Source: Xanthomonas arboricola
GTDB taxonomy: Bacteria; Pseudomonadota; Gammaproteobacteria; Xanthomonadales; Xanthomonadaceae
Assembly (NCBI RefSeq): GCF_002940665.1
Contig: NZ_MIGY01000001.1
Location: 682,001 to 746,000 of the forward strand
Length of the DNA stretch: 64,000 bases
Direction of reading: 5' to 3'
A model generated the notes under the pieces. The model was given only the letters and a program-made list of their open reading frames with translations. It was not told the origin of the DNA and made no database searches. Shown here one piece after another: positions 9,204 through 18,271 of the stretch. The translations under genes and the position numbers were made by a program. Each line of letters opens with the position of its first letter. Positions within the stretch are counted from its first letter, which is position 1.

Positions 9204-9218
9204 ACTTGCGTCTGTCAA
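9190..9218 (-). promoter_or_regulatory. Sigma-70-type promoter of the BlaI/M56 operon
   Basis: On the minus strand a perfect -35 TTGACA (plus positions 9213-9218) is followed after 17 bp by CGTAAT (9190-9195) as -10. The predicted start of transcription lies about 18 bases before the BlaI ATG. Confidence 0.65.
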
Positions 9219-9315
9219 GCCCTTCCCGCTTGCCTTGCAGGAGACGCATGCATCGACCCGGCCTTGTCGGCGATCCAGATACCTGCCCCACCATCGCCTC
9301 GGCTACCCTGCACCG

Positions 9316-11274
9316 ATGACTGAACACCTCACCGACCTGCCCAGCGCGGTTGCGCATATCCTGCAACGTCTCGATGGCCCGCTGCGCGTCGGCGCGCCGT
9401 TGGGCATCGGCAAGCCGCACCGGTTGTTGAACGCCTTGTATGCGCAGCTTAAGCACACGCCGACGTGGCCGCTGGCGCTGTATACGGCGCTGTCGCTCAA
9501 TCCGCCCAAGCCCGGCGCGGGACTGCAAGCGCGCTTTGCTGCGCCCTTCCTTGCGCGCCATTTCGGTGCGGATTTCCCGCGTCTTGCCTACGTCGATGAC
9601 ATGTTGCGCGATGCGCTGCCGGCGCATGTGCAGGTGGAAGAGTTCTACATGCAGTCCGGCGGGCTGCTGCACTCCACCCAGGCGCAGGCCGACTACACCA
9701 GTCTCAACTACACCCACGCTGCCGCAGCCGTGGCGCAACGCGCGCCGAACCTGATCGTGCAGAAGGTGGCACGCGAGCCCGGCGGCACCCGCTTGTCGTT
9801 GTCGTGCAACAACGACATCACCCAGGACACGCTGGATGCGGTGCAGGCACTGGGCCTGCCGCGCCCCATGCTGGTGGCGGAAGTCGACACGCAACTGCCG
9901 TGGATCGGCGGAACCGCGGCAGTGGAGGAAACCTTCTTCGACCTGGTGATCGACCTGCCAGGCCAGTCGCCGCGCCTGTTCGGGTTGCCCAGGCAACCGG
10001 TGAACACCGTCGACTACGCCATCGGTCTGTATGCCAGCGCGCTGGTCCGCGATGGCGGCACCTTGCAGATCGGCATTGGCACCCTGGCCGATGCGCTGAG
10101 CCATGCGCTGGTGTTGCGACATACCGACAACACGACTTATCGACGCGTGCTGCAGGCGCTGGACCCGGAACTGGAACAGCATCCTGCCGTGCGCGCCAGC
10201 GGTGGCCTGGCGCCGTTCCAGATTGGCCTGTACGGCTGCAGCGAAATGCTCAACGAAGGGTTCAAGCAGTTGGTGGACAGCGGTGTGATCCGCCGCAAGG
10301 TGCACGACGATCTGGCGCTGATGCAGCGCATCGCCGACAGCAGTGCCGACGCGGCCGATCATGCGCGCCTGGCACGCGAAGGCGAGTTTCTGCATGGCGC
10401 GTTCTATCTCGGCTCGCCGGACTTCTACCGATGGCTACGCGATCTGGATGCGGGCACGCGCGATGCCATCGGCATGCGCCGCATCAGCGAGATCAACCAG
10501 CTGTACGGCGGCAACGAAGCACTGGAGCGCCTGCAACGCCGCGATGCGCGCTTCTTCAACTCCTGCATGATGGCCACTGCACTCGGCGCGGCGGTGTCCG
10601 ATGGGCTGGAAGACGGCCGTGTGGTTTCTGGTGTCGGCGGCCAATACAACTTCGTGGCGATGGCACATGCCTTGCCGCAGGCCCGCAGCGCGTTGATGCT
10701 GCGGGCCACGCGTGACGCCGGTGCACACGCAGCGAGCAATGTGCGCTGGAACTACGGGCACACCACCATCCCGCGCCATCTGCGCGATCTGTACATCACC
10801 GAGTACGGCATCGCCGACCTGCGCCACCAGACCGATCAGGACTGCGTACTGGCGATGGCCGGCATCTGCGATGCACGCTTCCAGAACGCATTGCTGGCGG
10901 CCGCCAAGGCATCGCGCAAGTTGCGTGGCGACCCTGCACTGCCCGCGCGTGCACAACGCAACACGCCGCAGGCGCTGGAACAGGCGCTGGCGCCGTTCCG
11001 TCGCGATGGCAGCCTGCCCGACTACCCACTCGGCAGCGACTTCACCGAGGTCGAGCAACGTGTGCTGCGTGCCCTGACCTGGCTCAAACGCGCGACTGCC
11101 GGCAACAGCGCGAAGCTGACGACCGTCTGGCGCGCACTGCTGTCACGCGATACCGGCGATGCAAGCCACGGCGCCTGTCTGCAACGGATGGCATTGGATG
11201 CGCCGCGCAGCATCGCCGAACACGTGCAGGCACGGCTGCTGGCGTACGCCTTGCGGAAAACCGGAATGCATTGA
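9316..11274 (+). CDS. Acetyl-CoA hydrolase/transferase family protein
   Basis: A 652-aa protein whose C-terminal half matches the acetyl-CoA hydrolase/CoA-transferase C-terminal domain: the family block around GVGGQYNFVAMAHALPQA, the RATRDAGAHAASNVRWNYG segment and the ITEYGIADLRHQT signature. Members move CoA between acyl-CoA and carboxylates or hydrolyse acetyl-CoA in the cytoplasm. It is longer than the roughly 430-500 aa usual for acetate CoA-transferases, with extra sequence after residue 570. The start at 9316 was chosen because sequence similar to the family begins there; an earlier in-frame ATG at 9235 overlaps the divergent regulatory region. It stands alone, so its exact acyl substrate is unknown. 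Confidence 0.8.
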   Translation: MTEHLTDLPSAVAHILQRLDGPLRVGAPLGIGKPHRLLNALYAQLKHTPTWPLALYTALSLNPPKPGAGLQARFAAPFLARHFGADFPRLAYVDDMLRDALPAHVQVEEFYMQSGGLLHSTQAQADYTSLNYTHAAAAVAQRAPNLIVQKVAREPGGTRLSLSCNNDITQDTLDAVQALGLPRPMLVAEVDTQLPWIGGTAAVEETFFDLVIDLPGQSPRLFGLPRQPVNTVDYAIGLYASALVRDGGTLQIGIGTLADALSHALVLRHTDNTTYRRVLQALDPELEQHPAVRASGGLAPFQIGLYGCSEMLNEGFKQLVDSGVIRRKVHDDLALMQRIADSSADAADHARLAREGEFLHGAFYLGSPDFYRWLRDLDAGTRDAIGMRRISEINQLYGGNEALERLQRRDARFFNSCMMATALGAAVSDGLEDGRVVSGVGGQYNFVAMAHALPQARSALMLRATRDAGAHAASNVRWNYGHTTIPRHLRDLYITEYGIADLRHQTDQDCVLAMAGICDARFQNALLAAAKASRKLRGDPALPARAQRNTPQALEQALAPFRRDGSLPDYPLGSDFTEVEQRVLRALTWLKRATAGNSAKLTTVWRALLSRDTGDASHGACLQRMALDAPRSIAEHVQARLLAYALRKTGMH

Positions 11275-11763
11275 AACATCCGTATCGCAAGAAGCGATGC
11301 CGTGGTGCGCGAAGCGAACAACCCACGGGGTGCCGCAGTCTTTGGCCCGTTGATGATGACCGGCATGACCGCGCATGCCGCTCCTCGCCTCACCGATCTG
11401 CACTGCAAGGGCATGCATGTGCAGGATGGACCAGCGCGGATCGGAGCCGGCAGCAAGCAAGCGCTTGCAAGGGTTGCCGGAGCCGTGAAGCGCCTTTGGC
11501 GTTAGACGTTACCGCCAACCTCACGCTCAACACAGCGCAGTGGACAGCACACGCAGCGCAATCGGGCGAAAAAGACCTGGCTGCAGCGCATCTACACCCT
11601 GCGCCGCCGCCCGGGTAGAAGCATCAGTAGCAGGCGATCGGCAACTGGGCGGCGACGAGATCGTAGATACCCACTCCCGACTCGTATCGCTACAGCCTCC
11701 TCAGTCAGTCTCGGTGCAGCCATTTCACGCAGACCACGCAGGCGGCTCGGGCAAGGTGCGCGC
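11275..11763. other. Gene-free stretch
   Basis: About 490 bp with no convincing reading frame, terminator or repeat. Translated frames are arginine- and proline-rich shadows without domains. An AAGGTG at 11753-11758 serves the following gene. Confidence 0.5.
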
Positions 11764-12765
11764 ATGTCTCCTCCGGACCTGCTCATGCCATCACGTATTT
11801 ACGCTCGCGTTTGCTTGCTCTCCCTTGCCCTGGGCACCTCCCTGTCCGCACTGGCGCAAGCGCCGCTGCCCCCTGCGGCACCTTCGCCGACAGCAACCCC
11901 GGCTGCGACGGTCGCGCCGACTGGTCCGCGTTCGGATCTGCATGCACAGGTGCTGCTGGATCGCGCGCATTTCTCGCCGGGGCAGATCGACGGCGAGCGT
12001 GGTTCCAATCAGAAGCGTGCGGTGTCGGGGTTTCAGGCAGCGCACAAGATCAAGGTCACCGGTGAGCTGGATGACGCCACCTGGCAGGCCTTGCAGGCCG
12101 ACACCACGCCGGCGCTGGTGCAGTACACGCTCACCGATGCCGATGTGGCCGGACCGTTCCAGCCGATTCCGAAGGGACCGGCCGAACAGGCCAAGCTGAC
12201 GTCGCTGGGCTATACCTCGGTGGACGAGGCGCTGGGCGAGCGTTTCCATGCCGATCCGGAACTGCTGCGCCAACTCAACCCCGGCGTGGATTTGAGCAAG
12301 GCCGGCGGCGTGATCCAGGTACCGAACATCGACGGCGCCTCCCCCTTGGCCAAGCCGGCCAAGCTGGTGGTCGACAAGTCCGAGTCGACGCTGCGCCTGT
12401 TCGATGCCGACGGCAAGGTGTATGCGCAGTTCCCGGTCTCTTCCGGCAGCAAGCACGATCCGCTGCCGATCGGCCGCTGGAAGGTGCTGGGCGTCGCGCG
12501 CGACCCGGTGTTCAAGTACAACCCCAAGCTGTTCTGGGACGCCAAGAAGGGCGATCAGAAGGCCACCCTGCCCTCCGGCCCGAACAATCCGGTCGGACGC
12601 GTGTGGATCGACCTGTCCAAGCCGCATTACGGCCTGCACGGCACGCCGGAGCCGGGCCATGTCGGCAAGACCGAATCGCACGGTTGCGTGCGTCTGACCA
12701 ACTGGGACGTGGTCAATCTGGCAGGCGTGGTCGGCCCGTCCATGCCGGTGGTGATGCAGGAGTAA
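11764..12765 (+). CDS. L,D-transpeptidase with peptidoglycan-binding domain
   Basis: Periplasmic enzyme, 333 aa, that forms 3-3 cross-links or attaches proteins to peptidoglycan using an active cysteine. Order of parts: signal peptide ending ALAQ near residue 32, an Ala/Pro/Thr-rich linker, a peptidoglycan-binding helix bundle around 50-110 (HFSPGQIDGERGSN ... AVSGFQAAH), a LysM-like middle segment, and the YkuD catalytic domain with HG at YGLHGTPEPG and the catalytic SHGCVRL near residue 305. AAGGTG precedes the ATG at 11764; a second in-frame ATG at 11785 would give a shorter signal peptide. The M23 peptidase gene starts two bases after its stop, so the two cell-wall enzymes form an operon. 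Confidence 0.92.
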   Translation: MSPPDLLMPSRIYARVCLLSLALGTSLSALAQAPLPPAAPSPTATPAATVAPTGPRSDLHAQVLLDRAHFSPGQIDGERGSNQKRAVSGFQAAHKIKVTGELDDATWQALQADTTPALVQYTLTDADVAGPFQPIPKGPAEQAKLTSLGYTSVDEALGERFHADPELLRQLNPGVDLSKAGGVIQVPNIDGASPLAKPAKLVVDKSESTLRLFDADGKVYAQFPVSSGSKHDPLPIGRWKVLGVARDPVFKYNPKLFWDAKKGDQKATLPSGPNNPVGRVWIDLSKPHYGLHGTPEPGHVGKTESHGCVRLTNWDVVNLAGVVGPSMPVVMQE

Positions 12766-12767
12766 GC

Positions 12768-13484
12768 ATGAAACTGCTGATGATGCTGGTGGTCGGTGTG
12801 TTGCTCGGTGCGGCCGGCTATTGGTGGCTGGAACGCCAGGCGCCGCAGGCAACGGTGGCGGCAGCGTCCAACGCTGCACCCGCTGTAACAGCGCAACCCG
12901 ACGCGGCAGGGGCTGGAATGGCGGCCCCTTCTGCCGCTGCGCCACCCGTTGCCGCGTCGGCGCCATCCAGCCCGATGACGCCTGCTGCAGACACGCCAAC
13001 CGCACCGGCATCCGCACCCTCTCCTGGGGCTGCAATTTCAGGCAGCGGCCTGCTGATTCCGGTACAAGGCATCGGCAGCGGCCAGCTGCAGGACACCTTT
13101 ACCGACGCACGCAGCGAAGGCCGCGTACACGATGCCATCGACATTCTTGCACCGACCGGCACACCGGTGCTTGCAGTTGCAGATGGCACGGTCGAGAAAC
13201 TGTTCAACAGCGAGCGCGGTGGCCTGACCGTGTACCAGTTCGACCCGAACGGGACGTACTGCTACTACTACGCCCACCTGGAGCGCTATGCCGACGGCCT
13301 GGCAGAAAAGCAGCAGATCACGCGCGGCCAGGTCATCGGCTACATCGGCAGTACCGGCAATGCCGATCCTGCCGCACCGCATCTGCACTTCGAGATCCAC
13401 CGCCTGGGGCCGGAACAACAATGGTGGAAGGGCGAGGTCTTGAATCCTTACCCGGTATTGCATGGCGATCAAACCCTGCAGTGA
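12768..13484 (+). CDS. M23 family metallopeptidase (LytM-like)
   Basis: Envelope peptidase of 238 aa, expected to cut peptide bridges of peptidoglycan or to act as an amidase activator. It has an N-terminal membrane anchor at residues 1-20, an Ala/Pro-rich linker to about 95 that spans the periplasm, and an M23 domain at about 105-225. Zinc ligands are all present: H121 and D125 (HDAID), H170 and the HLH motif with H207. The GXXG-type turn GYIGSTGNAD fits the LytM fold. Complete catalytic residues argue for an active enzyme rather than a degenerate EnvC-type regulator. It is translated with the upstream L,D-transpeptidase gene. Confidence 0.92.
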   Translation: MKLLMMLVVGVLLGAAGYWWLERQAPQATVAAASNAAPAVTAQPDAAGAGMAAPSAAAPPVAASAPSSPMTPAADTPTAPASAPSPGAAISGSGLLIPVQGIGSGQLQDTFTDARSEGRVHDAIDILAPTGTPVLAVADGTVEKLFNSERGGLTVYQFDPNGTYCYYYAHLERYADGLAEKQQITRGQVIGYIGSTGNADPAAPHLHFEIHRLGPEQQWWKGEVLNPYPVLHGDQTLQ

Positions 13485-13504
13485 TGCACCGAGCAGCGAT
13501 GCAC

Positions 13505-13537
13505 GCACAGGCCTGCGCGTGATGCGCAGGCCTGTGC
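13505..13537. terminator. Perfect 14-bp hairpin at a convergent gene junction
   Basis: GCACAGGCCTGCGC, a five-base loop GTGAT, then the exact complement. It sits between the stops of the M23 gene (plus) and the SDR gene (minus), so it may end transcription from both sides. There is no long T-run, which lowers confidence in intrinsic termination. Confidence 0.55.
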
Positions 13538-13539
13538 AT

Positions 13540-14301
13540 TCAGATCAACATCCCGCCCGATACTTCGATGCGCTGCGCATTGATCCACCCCGTCCCCGGC
13601 GCGAGTAACGCGGCAACTACCGGCCCGATATCGTCCGGCAGTCCTGGGCGTCCCAGTGCCGTGACCGACGACACCATCGCATTGACCTGTGCGTTATCGC
13701 GCACGCTGCCGCCGTTGAAATCCGTTTCGATCGCACCCGGTGCCAGCGTGTTGGCACGAATGCCGCGCGCGCCCAGTTCCTTGGCCAGATAGCGGGTGAA
13801 CACCTCCACCCCGCCTTTCATCATCGCGTAAGCCGATGCGCCGGGCAGCGCGAAGCGTGCCAGGCCACTGGACACGTTGAGGATGCGTCCGCCGTCTGCG
13901 ATCAGCGGCAGCAACGCCTGGGTCAGGAAATACGGCCCCTTGAGATGAATGTTGACCAGGGCGTCGAACTGCGCCGGCGTGGTGTCGGCGATGGCCGCAT
14001 GCAGCCCGCTACCGGCGTTGTTGACCAGCGCATCGACATGCGTGCGGTCCCAACCGGCCAGCACCTGCTTCAACTGCGCGGCGAATGCCGCAAACGACCC
14101 GGCGTCGGCGACATCCAGCGGCAGGGCGTGCGCGCGGCGGCCGAGCGCGTGGATCTCAGCGACCACGGAGGCCGCCTCCTCTGCCTGGCTGCGATACGTC
14201 AGCACGATGTCGCTGCCATCGGCAGCGAGCGCAAGCGCGGCGTTGCGGCCCAGGCCGCGGCTGCCGCCAGTAATCAGAGTGATCGGTGTGGTGGTCGACA
14301 T
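13540..14301 (-). CDS. SDR family oxidoreductase
   Basis: Classical short-chain dehydrogenase/reductase, 253 aa, cytoplasmic. Cofactor motif TGGSRGLG is at 11-18 with an arginine-containing YRSQAEE segment suggesting NADP preference; NNAG is at 94-97; catalytic Ser144, Tyr158 and Lys162 (YAMMK) are in place; it ends in the usual SGGMLI. The ATG at 14301 starts just before the first beta strand. It is divergent from a LysR-type regulator with about 170 bp between them, the usual arrangement for a regulator and its target. The substrate cannot be told from sequence. Confidence 0.92.
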   Translation of the reverse strand: MSTTTPITLITGGSRGLGRNAALALAADGSDIVLTYRSQAEEAASVVAEIHALGRRAHALPLDVADAGSFAAFAAQLKQVLAGWDRTHVDALVNNAGSGLHAAIADTTPAQFDALVNIHLKGPYFLTQALLPLIADGGRILNVSSGLARFALPGASAYAMMKGGVEVFTRYLAKELGARGIRANTLAPGAIETDFNGGSVRDNAQVNAMVSSVTALGRPGLPDDIGPVVAALLAPGTGWINAQRIEVSGGMLI

Positions 14302-14468
14302 GGATGGACTCCGTTGTGTGGTGGGATGCGATTTGAAGCGATCAACACAGCTGGCGCGTGACCGCTGGGCGGGCGTGACAACGCCCGACGGTGCCAAGAC
14401 TATTGCGCTTGCCGCGCCGCATAAATCGGTCCAACCTGATAGCACCGTTCAAGAACGTCGACCAATCG

Positions 14469-15374
14469 ATGGACACCCTGCAATCGCTGCGCGCCTTCCT
14501 GCGCGTCGCCGAGCTCGGCAGCTTCACCCGTGCCGCCGAAACGCTGGGGCTGCCCAAAGCCAGCGTCTCTACCGCCGTGCAGCGACTCGAGGCTTCGCTG
14601 GGTACGCAGCTTTTGCATCGCACGACGCGTCGCGTACAACTCACCGGCGACGGCGCCGCGTTCTATCAGCGCAGCCGCGATCTGCTCGACGACATGGACG
14701 AGTTGCAGAGCATGTTTCAACGCGAACGCAGCCAGCTACGCGGGCGCTTGCGGGTGGACATGTCCTCCGGCATCGCGCGCAACTTCGTGATTCCCGCACT
14801 GCCCGGGTTCCTGGCACAGCACCCCCAGCTGGAAGTGGAGATCAGCGGCACCGACCGCCGCGTCGATGTGGTGCGCGAAGGTTTCGACTGCGTGTTGCGC
14901 GTGGGCACGCTCGAAGACACCAACCTGGTCGCGCGACCGCTCGGCGCGTTTCGCATCATCAATTGCGCCAGTGCCGACTACCTCGCACGACGGGGCACGC
15001 TGCAGTGCCTGGACGATCTGGCACACCACGACCTGGTGCATTACGTGCCGACGCTGGGCCAGCGATCGCCCGGCTTCGAGTACCGCGACGGACACGCCTA
15101 CCAGCTACTGCCGATGCACGGCCTGGTGACGGTCAACAACGGCGATGCCTATCTTGCTGCGGCATTGGCAGGCCTGGGCATCATCCAGGCGCCGGCCAGT
15201 CCGTTACGCCAGCACCTGGACAGCGGTGCCTTGATCGAGCTGCTGCCCGCCATCGCGCCGGAACCGATGCCGGTCACGCTGCTCTACGCGCAGCGTCGCC
15301 ATCTGCCGCAACGCGTGCGAGCGTTCATGGACTGGGTTGCAGAGGTGATGGCGCCGCATCTGGAACCACTGTAG
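14469..15374 (+). CDS. LysR family transcriptional regulator
   Basis: DNA-binding regulator of 301 aa with the N-terminal winged helix at residues 1-60 (LGSFTRAAETLGLPKASVS) and a periplasmic-binding-protein-like effector domain from about 90 to 290. It is divergent from the SDR gene, which it probably controls. An imperfect inverted repeat, ATCGGT-N12-ACCGTT at 14425-14448, lies in the shared promoter region and is a weak candidate site. The ATG at 14469 was chosen because the helix-turn-helix of LysR proteins begins within the first few residues; the longer frame from 14391 adds an arginine-rich lead. The inducer is unknown. Confidence 0.93.
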   Translation: MDTLQSLRAFLRVAELGSFTRAAETLGLPKASVSTAVQRLEASLGTQLLHRTTRRVQLTGDGAAFYQRSRDLLDDMDELQSMFQRERSQLRGRLRVDMSSGIARNFVIPALPGFLAQHPQLEVEISGTDRRVDVVREGFDCVLRVGTLEDTNLVARPLGAFRIINCASADYLARRGTLQCLDDLAHHDLVHYVPTLGQRSPGFEYRDGHAYQLLPMHGLVTVNNGDAYLAAALAGLGIIQAPASPLRQHLDSGALIELLPAIAPEPMPVTLLYAQRRHLPQRVRAFMDWVAEVMAPHLEPL

Positions 15375-15574
15375 CCCGGGGCCGCCTCGATGCGACTGAT
15401 GGCACGTCAGCACGCATGCGTACGCAGGAAGTGTCTCTATCGCTTGGCGCCATTGGCGGGAGGCATCTTCCTGCGCGCCACGTCGACACCACTCAAGCAA
15501 AGCGATACCAGCACGCAGTTACGGCATTGCGGTAAGCGCAGCAGATCTACGCTCTGCCCCGCGGATGCAGACAC

Positions 15575-15605
15575 AAAAAAACAGGCACCTGTTGCAAGGT
15601 GCCTG
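15575..15605 (-). terminator. Rho-independent terminator of the TonB receptor gene
   Basis: Read on the minus strand, a nine-base stem AGGCACCT/AGGTGCCT with a six-base loop ends in seven T residues. It lies about 55 bases after the receptor stop. Confidence 0.88.
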
Positions 15606-15659
15606 TGCATGTGGCGGCAACAGACCGGGCGCTGAAATCGCGCCCAGCCCGGTCTGCGA

Positions 15660-17852
15660 TCAGAACGTGTAGTTGAAGGTCAGCATGCCGTTGCGCGATG
15701 CGCCCCACGCGCCATAGCCGCCGTTGAACTGCGAGTAGTAGCGCTTGTCGAGCAGGTTGTCGACATTGAGCTGCACCGAGAACTGCGGCGACAACCGATA
15801 GCGCGCAAACGCGCTGACCAGTGCGTAAGCGCTCTGCTGAAAGGCGCCGTAGACCGGGTCCACATAGTACGAGCGGTTCTGCCAGTTGACGCCACCACCC
15901 ACGGTCAGATCGCTCCACGCGCCTTGCGGGGTGTAGCTGTTGAACAGTTTGAGGGTGGTGCGCGGCAGATGCGTATTGATCGAGGAGCCGTTGTCATCGC
16001 GGGCGGTGTAATGCGAAGCGCCGAAGGTGGTGCTCCAGCTCTCGGTCACCCGCCCCGACACCTCGAAATCGAAGCCTTCGCTGACCACGCCGCTGGCGGC
16101 CTCATACGCCGACTCGGTGCTACCGGGGACGAAGCCGCCGGTAGCCACGCCCAGGTTGTCCTGCTCGATGCGGAACACCGCAAGCGAGGCGTTGAGCCTG
16201 TCGTCGAACCAAGCTGCCTTGACGCCGGCTTCGTAGCCCTTGCCGCTCAACGGATCCAGGTAGCCGCCATTGGCATCGCGCAGGGTCTGCGGGTTGAAGA
16301 TTTCGGTGTAGCTGGCGTATGCCGACCACACGTCGTTGATGTCGTAGACCAGACCGGCGTACGGCGTGACTTCGTTCTGGGTGTCAGAAAACGGCAGCAA
16401 TTGCTGCGTGGTGAAGTCTAGGTTGCGGCCTTCGATCTGCCAGTCGGTATAGCGTGCGCCCACCAGCAGCGTCAGCGGCTCGGCCAGCGAGAAACGCGCA
16501 GCCACATAAGCGGCCTTCTGCTTGATCGTGCCGTCGCTCTGCACCAGCAGCGGACTCCAGTTGGGCTCCGGATACGCGCCGTTCCAGCCGAGGTAGCTAT
16601 CCAGCGGCGCCGGGAAATCGAAGGTGCCATTATTGACGTACTCGCGGCGGTTGTAGCTGGCGCCGGCAACCAAATGATGCTCGCGGCCAAACAGCTGGAA
16701 CGGGCCTTCCGCATAGACGTCGGCGCCATCGGCCTTGCGCTCGGTCTGGTAGTTGCCCGAATACGGCACCACGCCACCACCGGTGGTGCGATCGAGTCCG
16801 AAGATCGTGTAGTACGGATAGAACAGGTGATTGGCCGCTTCGGTCTTCTCGTGGCTCAGATTGGCCTTGAGATTCCAACCGTTGTCGAAACTCTGCTGCA
16901 GGCTGGCGAAGGTGCGCTGCAGGCGCGTGTCCCAGAAGGTCCAGTCGGCCGCCGGATTGAACGAACGGTCATAGTTCGTACGGGTACCATCGCTGAAGAA
17001 CAGAGGGAAGCCGCCCCAGGTGACGTCGTTCGATTCCTTCTTCTGGTACTCGTAACCCACGCTCAGCAAGGTGCTGTCGGTGAGGTCGGCATCGATGATC
17101 GCCGAGCCGATCTTCTTGCGCAGGCCGTAGCGGTCCATGTCCGATTCGCCATCCTGGTAGACGCCGATCACGCGCGCACGGACGGTGCCTTCGGGGCTCA
17201 GCGGCACGGTGACATCGGCCACGCTGCGGGTCTTGTTGAAATCGCCACCGCCCACCGACACGGTGCCGGTGAAGTCGCGGCTGAGCGCATGCTTGCGCAC
17301 CAGGTTGATCGAGGCCGACGGATTGCCCGAGCCGGTCAGCAGGCCGGTGGCGCCACGCACCACTTCGACACGGTCGTACAGCGCCACGTCCAGCGCCGAA
17401 TCGCCATAGCTCCAGGCCTGTTCCATGTAGGCCGGGATGCCGTCGAACTGGTAGTTGTCGATGTAGAAACCGCGTGCGAAGAATTCCAGCCGCTCGCTGT
17501 CGCTCTGCGCCACCGAAATGCCGGTGACGTTGTTGAGCACGTCGGTGATGCTCTGCAGGTTCTGGTCGTCCATGCGGTCGCGGGTGATCACGGTGACCGA
17601 TTGCGGAATCTCCCGCAACGACAGGTCCATGCGCGTGCCGGCGGTGGTCTTCTCCACCGTATAGCCCTTGGCCTGTTCGCCCTGCACGATCAACCGGTCC
17701 AGGGTGGTGACCTGGGCATCGGCGGCGGCCACGGGCGTCTCGGCCAGCACCTGGCCGGCGGCCATGGTGCACAGCGCGGCACACAGCGCACGCGGCAGGA
17801 CATGGCGACGCGCGCCCACGGAAGCAAGACGCAATTCGGTACTACGGATCAT
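15660..17852 (-). CDS. TonB-dependent siderophore receptor
   Basis: Outer-membrane gated channel for ferric siderophore, 730 aa, of the FhuA/FoxA/FpvA-like group. It has a signal peptide ending QVLA near residue 37, a plug domain beginning with LREIPQSVTVITRDRM and containing VLNNVTGISV and RGFYIDNYQFDGIP, then the 22-strand barrel, ending in an aromatic terminus LTFNYTF. The chosen ATG at 17852 places the arginine-rich n-region first; an upstream in-frame start adds 20 residues with no role. A Fur-type box lies about 100 bases upstream, so expression should rise under iron shortage. It stands alone with its own terminator. Ligand identity is not predictable. Confidence 0.93.
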   Translation of the reverse strand: MIRSTELRLASVGARRHVLPRALCAALCTMAAGQVLAETPVAAADAQVTTLDRLIVQGEQAKGYTVEKTTAGTRMDLSLREIPQSVTVITRDRMDDQNLQSITDVLNNVTGISVAQSDSERLEFFARGFYIDNYQFDGIPAYMEQAWSYGDSALDVALYDRVEVVRGATGLLTGSGNPSASINLVRKHALSRDFTGTVSVGGGDFNKTRSVADVTVPLSPEGTVRARVIGVYQDGESDMDRYGLRKKIGSAIIDADLTDSTLLSVGYEYQKKESNDVTWGGFPLFFSDGTRTNYDRSFNPAADWTFWDTRLQRTFASLQQSFDNGWNLKANLSHEKTEAANHLFYPYYTIFGLDRTTGGGVVPYSGNYQTERKADGADVYAEGPFQLFGREHHLVAGASYNRREYVNNGTFDFPAPLDSYLGWNGAYPEPNWSPLLVQSDGTIKQKAAYVAARFSLAEPLTLLVGARYTDWQIEGRNLDFTTQQLLPFSDTQNEVTPYAGLVYDINDVWSAYASYTEIFNPQTLRDANGGYLDPLSGKGYEAGVKAAWFDDRLNASLAVFRIEQDNLGVATGGFVPGSTESAYEAASGVVSEGFDFEVSGRVTESWSTTFGASHYTARDDNGSSINTHLPRTTLKLFNSYTPQGAWSDLTVGGGVNWQNRSYYVDPVYGAFQQSAYALVSAFARYRLSPQFSVQLNVDNLLDKRYYSQFNGGYGAWGASRNGMLTFNYTF

Positions 17853-17954
17853 CGGAGACTCCAACGCAGACGGATCAGACCACGCGCTGCGAAGACGCCG
17901 CGCCGGCAACAAGGGGAGGAAGCGTGTGCCTTACCACCGGCAGCGCACCATTTT

Positions 17955-17974
17955 AATGGGAATGATTCACATTT
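17955..17974 (-). promoter_or_regulatory. Fur-type box
   Basis: AATGGGAATGATTCACATTT is a 7-1-7 palindrome (TGGGAAT-G-ATTCACA) matching the classical TGATAATnATTATCA model at 11 of 15 positions and nearly identical to GAGAATGATTCTC-type Fur sites. It lies in the AT-rich region upstream of a TonB-dependent siderophore receptor, the expected target. Confidence 0.75.
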
Positions 17975-18244
17975 TAAATAGTGGATTGACAAATTTTTAG
18001 CATCCGTTCAAGCCAAGCGAACGCTACAGAAATGCCGCCGCATGCTGCCGGCGGGCGCATTGCGTAGCCGGCGTATCGAGAGGATCAGCCCGGTTTAACC
18101 GAGCCGCCGCAGGGCTTGGCGCACCACACGGCCACGCCAGTTGCTGACCAGGATCCGTGCATCGGCGCTGGTCGACGACGGGCACCGACACGTGCAATGC
18201 CCCGTTGCACGGTGCCGCATCGCGCAGCGCGCACGAGGCCCCAC

Positions 18245-18271
18245 AAAAAAGCCGGCTTTCGCCGGCTTTTT
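18245..18271 (-). terminator. Rho-independent terminator of tkt
   Basis: GCCGGC-GAAA-GCCGGC on the minus strand, followed by TTTTTT and preceded by matching A residues. It lies 23 bases after the transketolase stop. The A/T symmetry would let it work in both directions. Confidence 0.92.

Noticed and set aside
11275-11763. Possible decayed gene between the acetyl-CoA hydrolase-like gene and the L,D-transpeptidase
   Set aside because: No frame shows even a fragment of a recognisable protein, so I treat it as non-coding.
14425-14448. LysR-type binding site between SDR and LysR genes
   Set aside because: Only an imperfect ATCGGT-N12-ACCGTT dyad, and the spacing does not fit the usual T-N11-A model; kept only as a weak remark.
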